This document shows positions 7,964 through 10,757 of a stretch of DNA of 10,757 nucleotides, one piece after another. The stretch comes from Candidatus Woesearchaeota archaeon (GTDB lineage Archaea > Nanobdellota > Nanobdellia > Woesearchaeales > 21-14-0-10-32-9), in contig SKHC01000045.1 in NCBI GenBank assembly GCA_007117145.1, positions 1 to 10,757 on the forward strand, in the 5' to 3' direction. Every line of letters begins with the position of its first letter. Within the stretch, counting starts at the first letter, position 1. The notes beneath the pieces were generated by a model. That model searched no databases. It was not told the DNA's origin and worked only from the letters and a program-made list of their open reading frames with translations. A program made the translations under genes and the position numbers.

Positions 7964-8605
7964 ATGGATTCAGACACCGCGAAAACAGTTTTTAAAAAAA
8001 AGCAGTCTTTTTCAAAGGGCAAAAGAGGAACGATATACAAATCTAGATTTAATAGTAAATACTTCATAATTAAAACCAGGCAACCTGAAAGTTCAAGTCC
8101 TGGTACAATACAAAACGAGCACGTCTTCACAGAGAAGTTAAATAAAATAGGCATTGGTCCAAAAGCAAAGTACTTCGATAAAGACAAAGATTTCTTGATA
8201 CGTGAATTCGTTGATGGCCAAAAAATTGAAGATTGGGTAATTGAAAACAAAGACAAACCAAACTTCAAAGAAAGACTCCTAAAAATTCTAAAAAACATAT
8301 TACTGCAATGCAAAACTATGGATGATATTAAAATAAACAAGCAAGAGCTTACAAATCCTCATAAAGACATACTCATAACAAAACAAGACGTTCCAGTAAT
8401 AATTGATTTTGAGCGTTGCAGATTCACTTTAAAGCCAAAAAATACTACTCAATTCCTTCAATACATTTCAAGACCTTTCATGTTAAACATTTTAAAAGAT
8501 CTAAGTATAGATATAAAACAAAGAGAAATAATTGCTTTAGGAGAAGCTTACAAAAATAATCCTTCAAAAGAGGCATTCTCAAAAATTTTGTCCTTGTTAT
8601 CCTAA
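7964..8605 (+). CDS. Predicted Ser/Thr protein kinase (COG2112-like, non-canonical active site)
   Basis: This 213-residue cytoplasmic protein looks like the archaeal predicted Ser/Thr kinase group COG2112, related to RIO and Bud32 kinases. A glycine-rich loop SKGKRGTIYK is at 17-26, the ATP lysine is Lys37, the helix-C glutamate is probably Glu52, the hinge is IREFVDG at 79-85, and IIDFERC at 146-152 stands where DFG is expected. The NTTQFLQYI segment at 160-168 is also typical of the group. The catalytic loop reads NKQELTNPHKDI (125-136): Glu128 is where the HRD aspartate would be and His133 where the following asparagine would be. Phosphotransfer is therefore plausible by family but not shown by canonical residues. 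The target is unknown. The gene diverges from the hydrolase gene and converges on the toxin gene with 16 bases between stops. Confidence 0.75.
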   Translation: MDSDTAKTVFKKKQSFSKGKRGTIYKSRFNSKYFIIKTRQPESSSPGTIQNEHVFTEKLNKIGIGPKAKYFDKDKDFLIREFVDGQKIEDWVIENKDKPNFKERLLKILKNILLQCKTMDDIKINKQELTNPHKDILITKQDVPVIIDFERCRFTLKPKNTTQFLQYISRPFMLNILKDLSIDIKQREIIALGEAYKNNPSKEAFSKILSLLS

Positions 8606-8621
8606 GATTAATTAACACTAA

Positions 8622-8870
8622 TCATTTATAGATATTTTTTCTATGGCCAATTTTAACAACAAGGATTTTAAGCTCATTTCTAAAAATATCTGCCATTATT
8701 CTGTATTCTCCAGCTCTTAATTTATAAGATTTATCTCCCACCAATCTTTCAAAATACTTCTCCGGTCTAATTCTTGCTCTTTCTATAACAGATAGAATGT
8801 GTTCTTGTTTTTCTTTTGGAAGTTTTTTTAAGAATTTAACTGCGATTTTTGAATAGGTTACTTCAAACAA
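8622..8870 (-). CDS. RelE/ParE-superfamily toxin
   Basis: This 82-residue toxin of the RelE/ParE fold would act as a ribosome-dependent mRNA endonuclease if it is RelE-like. The N-terminal helical hairpin includes YSKIAVKFLKKLPKE (6-20). The conserved sheet core is YKLRAGEYRIMADI (49-62) with Lys50, Arg52 and Arg57. The C-terminal strand is VVKIGHRKNIYK (71-82) with His76, Arg77 and Tyr81, residues in the region used for catalysis in RelE-type toxins. The start is a TTG at 8870; no ATG or GTG lies nearby in frame. A Shine-Dalgarno sequence GAGGTG (8880-8875 on minus) ends four bases before it and overlaps the antitoxin stop codon, which supports the TTG and implies translational coupling. It is downstream of its antitoxin with nine bases between the genes. 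Confidence 0.88.
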   Translation of the reverse strand: MFEVTYSKIAVKFLKKLPKEKQEHILSVIERARIRPEKYFERLVGDKSYKLRAGEYRIMADIFRNELKILVVKIGHRKNIYK

Positions 8871-8874
8871 TTTG

Positions 8875-8880
8875 CACCTC
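8875..8880 (-). promoter_or_regulatory. Ribosome binding site deciding the toxin TTG start
   Basis: The minus strand reads GAGGTG, complementary to the conserved archaeal 16S rRNA 3' end. It overlaps the last base of the antitoxin stop codon and is four bases before TTG at 8870, linking toxin translation to ribosomes finishing the antitoxin. Confidence 0.65.
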
Positions 8881-9098
8881 TAAAGTCCCAATTCTTTTTT
8901 TAGTTGCTCGTGAGTTACGAATTCACCTTTTTCAAACTCTTCTCTGGCTAAAGATATATCTATTTTTGTTTGCTCACTAAGTTCTAGAGTGTCTTCTAGT
9001 AAATCCCAGATAATCTCTTCATAACTATCTTTAGGAGAAATCTTTCTTTTACTAAGCTTTTCTTTTAGTTCTTCACTTACTTGAATAGTTGTAACCAT
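8880..9098 (-). CDS. Antitoxin of the RelE-type pair (ribbon-helix-helix-like)
   Basis: This is a 72-residue acidic protein directly upstream of the toxin. The N-terminus TTIQVSEELKEKLSKRK (3-19) followed by DSYEEIIWDLLED (24-36) looks like a ribbon-helix-helix DNA-binding domain of the kind common in archaeal VapB/RelB-type antitoxins. The tail EFEKGEFVTHEQLKKELGL (54-72) resembles toxin-wrapping antitoxin tails. It should neutralise the toxin and, with it, repress the operon. The ATG at 9098 lies 28 bases after a TATA-box centre, so it is probably leaderless. A perfect 8-base inverted repeat between start codon and TATA box is the likely operator. The subfamily is not certain. Confidence 0.82.
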   Translation of the reverse strand: MVTTIQVSEELKEKLSKRKISPKDSYEEIIWDLLEDTLELSEQTKIDISLAREEFEKGEFVTHEQLKKELGL

Positions 9099-9124
9099 AG
9101 AATAACTATAGGTAAGCTATAGTT
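9093..9124 (-). promoter_or_regulatory. Putative operator of the toxin-antitoxin operon
   Basis: On the plus strand aactatag (9104-9111) and ctatagtt (9117-9124) form a perfect 8-base inverted repeat with a 5-base spacer. A third copy, aaccatag (9093-9100, one mismatch), is a direct repeat 11 bases away, one helical turn, and includes the antitoxin start codon. The palindrome fills the space between the TATA box and the predicted transcription start, so a bound repressor would block the initiation complex. Binding by the antitoxin is inferred. Confidence 0.6.
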
Positions 9125-9130
9125 TATATG
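9123..9130 (-). promoter_or_regulatory. TATA box of the toxin-antitoxin operon
   Basis: The minus strand reads CATATAAA, centred 28 bases before the antitoxin ATG at 9098. It overlaps the outer edge of the inverted repeat by two bases. Confidence 0.6.
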
Positions 9131-9146
9131 TTTTTCGAATAAGAAT

Positions 9147-9163
9147 ATTAAAAAAATAATAAA
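9147..9163 (-). terminator. T-rich terminator after the TFB gene
   Basis: About ten bases downstream of the TFB stop, the minus strand reads TTTATTATTTTTTTAAT, including a run of seven T. This suits archaeal intrinsic termination and separates TFB from the toxin-antitoxin promoter that follows on the same strand. Confidence 0.55.
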
Positions 9164-9172
9164 TGAATTGGT

Positions 9173-10093
9173 TTAAGCTTTCTTTTTGGTTTTCTTAATC
9201 TCTTTTTCAAGTCCTAAAGTGTCTAAAAGCTCTTTATACCTGTTTCTAATAGTAACTTCAGTAACACCAGCAACGTCAGCTACTTCTCTTTGAGTTCTCT
9301 TCTCGCCGTTAATAAGTGCGGCAACATAAAGTGCAGCTGCTGCAATTCCTGTAGGTCCTCTCCCGCTAGTTAGCTCTACGTTTTGTGCTTGTTCGATTAT
9401 CTCAACGCTTTTTGTTTGAGCTTCTGGGCTAAGTCTTAGACTGCTAGCAAATCTTGCTATGTAATCACTTGGATTACTTGGCAGTATTTTGATTCCAAGC
9501 TCACGAGTTATAAACCTGTAAGTTCTTCCAATCTCTTTTTTTTCAACGCCAGAAGCTTCACTTAACTCATCTAAAGTTCTAGGTACGTCGTGTCTTCTAC
9601 ACGCAGCGTATAATGCTCCTGCTACAACAGATTCCATACTTCTTCCTCTAACTAAACCTTTTTGTACAGCTAAAGTGTATATTCTGCTAGCTTCTTCTTC
9701 TACGCTTTGAGGTAGTTTTAAGTAACTACTAACTCTTTTTAACTCTGATAATGCTAGTTTTAAGTTTCTCTCAATCGCTGTTGAGATTCTTTGTTGCCAT
9801 TTTCTTAATCTGAAGAATTTGTTTTTACTCTTACCACCAAGCCTGTAAAAGTCTGATTTTGTACCAACTTCAGTTCCAAGACCTTGGTCGAATTGAGTGT
9901 ATGACATAGGTGCTCCAGTTCTTCTCTTTCTAGCGGCAGCATCTCCGTCAAATTCTCTCCATTCTTGGTCGAAATCGACCATTTTGTCTTCTAATACAAG
10001 TCCACAATCTTTACAAATAATTTCCCCTTTTTCCTTGTTCCACATTAAATTTACAGAACCACACTCAGGACACTTTTTTACATACTTTGACAT
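9173..10093 (-). CDS. tfb: Transcription initiation factor B (TFB, TFIIB homologue)
   Basis: TFB binds the TBP-TATA complex and the BRE and recruits RNA polymerase; it is an archaeal general transcription factor. From the ATG at 10093 the protein has 306 residues, near the family's usual ~300. The N-terminal zinc ribbon has CPECG (Cys8, Cys11) and CKDCG (Cys27, Cys30). It is followed by a B-reader/linker with EWREFDGDAAARKRRTGAPM and the GLGTEVG segment. The first cyclin repeat spans about 105-190 and includes GRSMESVVAGALYAACR. The second spans about 200-295, with GRGPTGIAAAALYVAA and a BRE-recognition helix-turn-helix QREVADVAGVTEVTIRNRY. The tail is lysine-rich. The frame extends to a TTG at 10120, but residues before MSKYVKKCPECG are not TFB-like and a GGGGGT ribosome-binding sequence sits nine bases before 10093, so I prefer the ATG. 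It diverges from the pilin-like gene. Confidence 0.97.
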   Translation of the reverse strand: MSKYVKKCPECGSVNLMWNKEKGEIICKDCGLVLEDKMVDFDQEWREFDGDAAARKRRTGAPMSYTQFDQGLGTEVGTKSDFYRLGGKSKNKFFRLRKWQQRISTAIERNLKLALSELKRVSSYLKLPQSVEEEASRIYTLAVQKGLVRGRSMESVVAGALYAACRRHDVPRTLDELSEASGVEKKEIGRTYRFITRELGIKILPSNPSDYIARFASSLRLSPEAQTKSVEIIEQAQNVELTSGRGPTGIAAAALYVAALINGEKRTQREVADVAGVTEVTIRNRYKELLDTLGLEKEIKKTKKKA

Positions 10094-10102
10094 TTTAATA
10101 CA

Positions 10103-10108
10103 ACCCCC
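10103..10108 (-). promoter_or_regulatory. Shine-Dalgarno-like site of TFB
   Basis: The minus strand reads GGGGGT, which can pair with the ACCUCC of archaeal 16S rRNA ends through one G-U wobble. It ends nine bases before the ATG at 10093 and favours that start over the upstream TTG at 10120. Confidence 0.5.
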
Positions 10109-10165
10109 AATCCCAATCAAAGACGATTAATCATTTTACAGTAACAAATTTCTGAAACTATAAAG

Positions 10166-10173
10166 TATATAAA
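10166..10173 (-). promoter_or_regulatory. TATA box of the TFB gene
   Basis: The minus strand reads TTTATATA preceded by GAACTA. Its centre is 76 bases before the TFB ATG, so transcription should start near 10143 and leave a leader of about 50 bases, which fits the presence of a ribosome-binding site. Another TATA-like sequence (TTTAAATAG, near 10190-10198) lies further upstream and could be an alternative. Confidence 0.5.
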
Positions 10174-10223
10174 TAGTTCCCGTTACTACTATTTAAATGT
10201 TTCTATTTTCATCGTATTAGCTA

Positions 10224-10237
10224 GAAAGATTTATATA
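10224..10237 (+). promoter_or_regulatory. BRE/TATA promoter of the pilin-like gene
   Basis: GAAAGA followed directly by TTTATATA is close to an ideal archaeal BRE-TATA element. The centre is about 64 bases before the ATG at 10298, predicting transcription from about 10260 and a leader of about 38 bases. A second TATA-like stretch (CTATATATA, 10266-10274) is at leaderless distance and is an alternative. Confidence 0.6.
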
Positions 10238-10287
10238 TCAATTGCAAACCATTCAAACTAGAAAACTATATATATTATACTATTCGT

Positions 10288-10293
10288 TGAGGT
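10288..10293 (+). promoter_or_regulatory. Ribosome binding site of the pilin-like gene
   Basis: TGAGGT lies four bases before the ATG at 10298. It supports that start and suggests a leadered transcript, in contrast to most promoter-proximal genes of the window. Confidence 0.55.
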
Positions 10294-10297
10294 ATTA

Positions 10298-10699
10298 ATG
10301 GTGAGAAAGGCTCAAACATATTCTATGGATTTGATAATAGGCTCCGTAATATTTTTGTTGCTAGTAATAGTTTTCTTAGCACTTCTTTTAGTAAATAGAG
10401 CTCAAGAAACAGACCTTAGAGCTCAGGCAGATATAATATTTGCAAACTTTGATCGAGACGGTGTTGAATCTGGAGTTAAAATATTTGAGGGTAACTATTT
10501 AAACCAGACAAAAATAGAAGAATTATTTAATAGTGAGTACGAGATTGTTAAAAGAGACCTTGGTCTTCAAAATGATTTTTGCATCGTGTTTGTTGATTCA
10601 AGTGGGGGACTGATAAGCTTTGATATCGAAGGTACTCAAAAGCACAGCTTCGGTCATGATTCTATAATGATCACTGAAAATCTTAAGTGTGGTGAATAG
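10298..10699 (+). CDS. Small pilin-like membrane protein with class III (prepilin-type) leader
   Basis: This 133-residue protein begins MVRKAQTYSMDLIIGS. The RKA/Q arrangement fits cleavage by an archaeal prepilin peptidase after Ala5, leaving Gln6 as the first mature residue. Residues ~12-32 form one hydrophobic helix (IIGSVIFLLLVIVFLALLLV) with Asp11 at its start. The rest is a small polar domain, with FCIVFVDSSGGLISFDI (94-110) suggesting beta strands, and two cysteines (Cys95, Cys131) that could form a disulfide outside the cell. This architecture is that of a type IV pilin-like subunit or pseudopilin. I recognise the N-terminal style from small archaeal genomes but cannot assign a named pilus. 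It diverges from TFB, and a second membrane protein begins two bases after its stop, so the two form an operon. Confidence 0.75.
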   Translation: MVRKAQTYSMDLIIGSVIFLLLVIVFLALLLVNRAQETDLRAQADIIFANFDRDGVESGVKIFEGNYLNQTKIEELFNSEYEIVKRDLGLQNDFCIVFVDSSGGLISFDIEGTQKHSFGHDSIMITENLKCGE

Positions 10700-10701
10700 T
10701 T

Positions 10702-10757
10702 GTGTGGGTTTTTCTTGTTTTATTAGTCTTAGCTTTTCTATCCGGTAGATTCGTAGC
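10702..10757 (+). CDS. Start of a membrane protein gene (3' part outside window)
   Basis: A GTG at 10702 opens a frame that stays open to the window edge and translates to MWVFLVLLVLAFLSGRFVA, an almost uninterrupted hydrophobic segment as expected of a signal anchor or first transmembrane helix. The sequence GGTGA (10691-10695), inside the end of the pilin-like gene, is a good ribosome binding site six bases before the GTG. Only 18 full codons are visible. No function can be assigned, but co-transcription with the pilin-like gene suggests a related cell-surface role. Confidence 0.55.
   Translation, partial: MWVFLVLLVLAFLSGRFV

Larger units (their letters stand above)
10094..10297. other. 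Divergent regulatory region between TFB and the pilin-like gene
   Basis: About 200 AT-rich bases without a supportable gene. It holds the TFB leader and TATA box on minus, and the BRE/TATA and ribosome-binding site of the pilin-like gene on plus. The opposite TATA boxes are about 64 bases apart. I see no RNA gene or long inverted repeat in it. Confidence 0.6.

Noticed and set aside
7960..8340. 126-codon open frame on minus opposite the kinase gene
   Set aside because: The plus-strand frame shows clear kinase-family motifs and its own TATA box; the minus frame has no recognisable domain and no promoter or ribosome site.
8606..8622. Short inverted repeat gatta/taatc between kinase and toxin genes as a bidirectional terminator
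   Set aside because: Only five base pairs in very AT-rich DNA and no adjoining long T-tract; indistinguishable from chance. A run of six T at 8635-8640 could help end the kinase transcript but is weak.
10094..10120. N-terminal extension of TFB from a TTG at 10120
   Set aside because: The extra nine residues (MIGIGGCIK) are not TFB-like, and the coding bases there contain the G-rich ribosome-binding site for the ATG at 10093.
9897..10130. 77-codon open frame on plus opposite the TFB zinc ribbon
   Set aside because: It mirrors a strongly conserved protein region and has no ribosome site or promoter of its own.
1..10757. CRISPR array, insertion sequence, tRNA or rRNA
   Set aside because: No regularly spaced repeats, transposase-like protein, terminal inverted repeats or RNA-gene-like GC-rich structured stretches were seen on either strand.

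Overview
The window looks archaeal. It encodes a full transcription factor B (TFB, the TFIIB homologue), its promoters are TATA boxes rather than -10/-35 elements, and the right-hand gene carries an archaeal prepilin-type (class III) leader. The DNA is AT-rich and tightly packed, and the gene mix is typical of small-genome archaea: PPDK, a COG2112-type kinase, a short pilin-like protein with a KAQ/MDLIIG-type N-terminus. My best guess is a DPANN lineage of the Pacearchaeota/Woesearchaeota kind; that placement is inference. No rRNA, tRNA, CRISPR array or insertion sequence is visible.

Left part (1-7.3 kb). The window opens inside a pyruvate, phosphate dikinase gene (+) whose first dozen or so codons lie outside. 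It ends in a T-rich terminator and converges on a 908-residue P2-type cation-pumping ATPase (-). Upstream of the ATPase, also on minus, is a two-gene unit with a 4-base overlap: an (alpha/alpha)6 glycosidase resembling GH100 invertases, then a HAD phosphatase resembling sucrose-phosphate phosphatase. Together they suggest turnover of a sucrose-like disaccharide. The ATPase has its own promoter just beyond the phosphatase stop.

Middle (7.3-9.2 kb). A small RBBP9/YdeN-like alpha/beta hydrolase (-) and a non-canonical protein kinase (+) diverge from an 82-base region with two back-to-back TATA boxes. A RelE/ParE-type toxin and its antitoxin (-) follow, with a palindromic operator-like element between the antitoxin start codon and its TATA box.

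Right part (9.2-10.76 kb). TFB (-) and a pilin-like membrane protein (+) diverge from a ~200-base AT-rich region. A further membrane protein starts at a GTG after the pilin-like gene and runs off the window.

Across the window, five genes with their own promoter have a TATA box centred 26-29 bases before the start codon, implying leaderless transcripts. The exceptions (toxin, TFB, pilin-like gene, terminal gene) have Shine-Dalgarno-like sequences instead. No previously undescribed multi-gene system is clear. The most unusual points are the ion-site substitution in the ATPase, the phosphatase/glycosidase pair, the kinase active site and the antitoxin operator.
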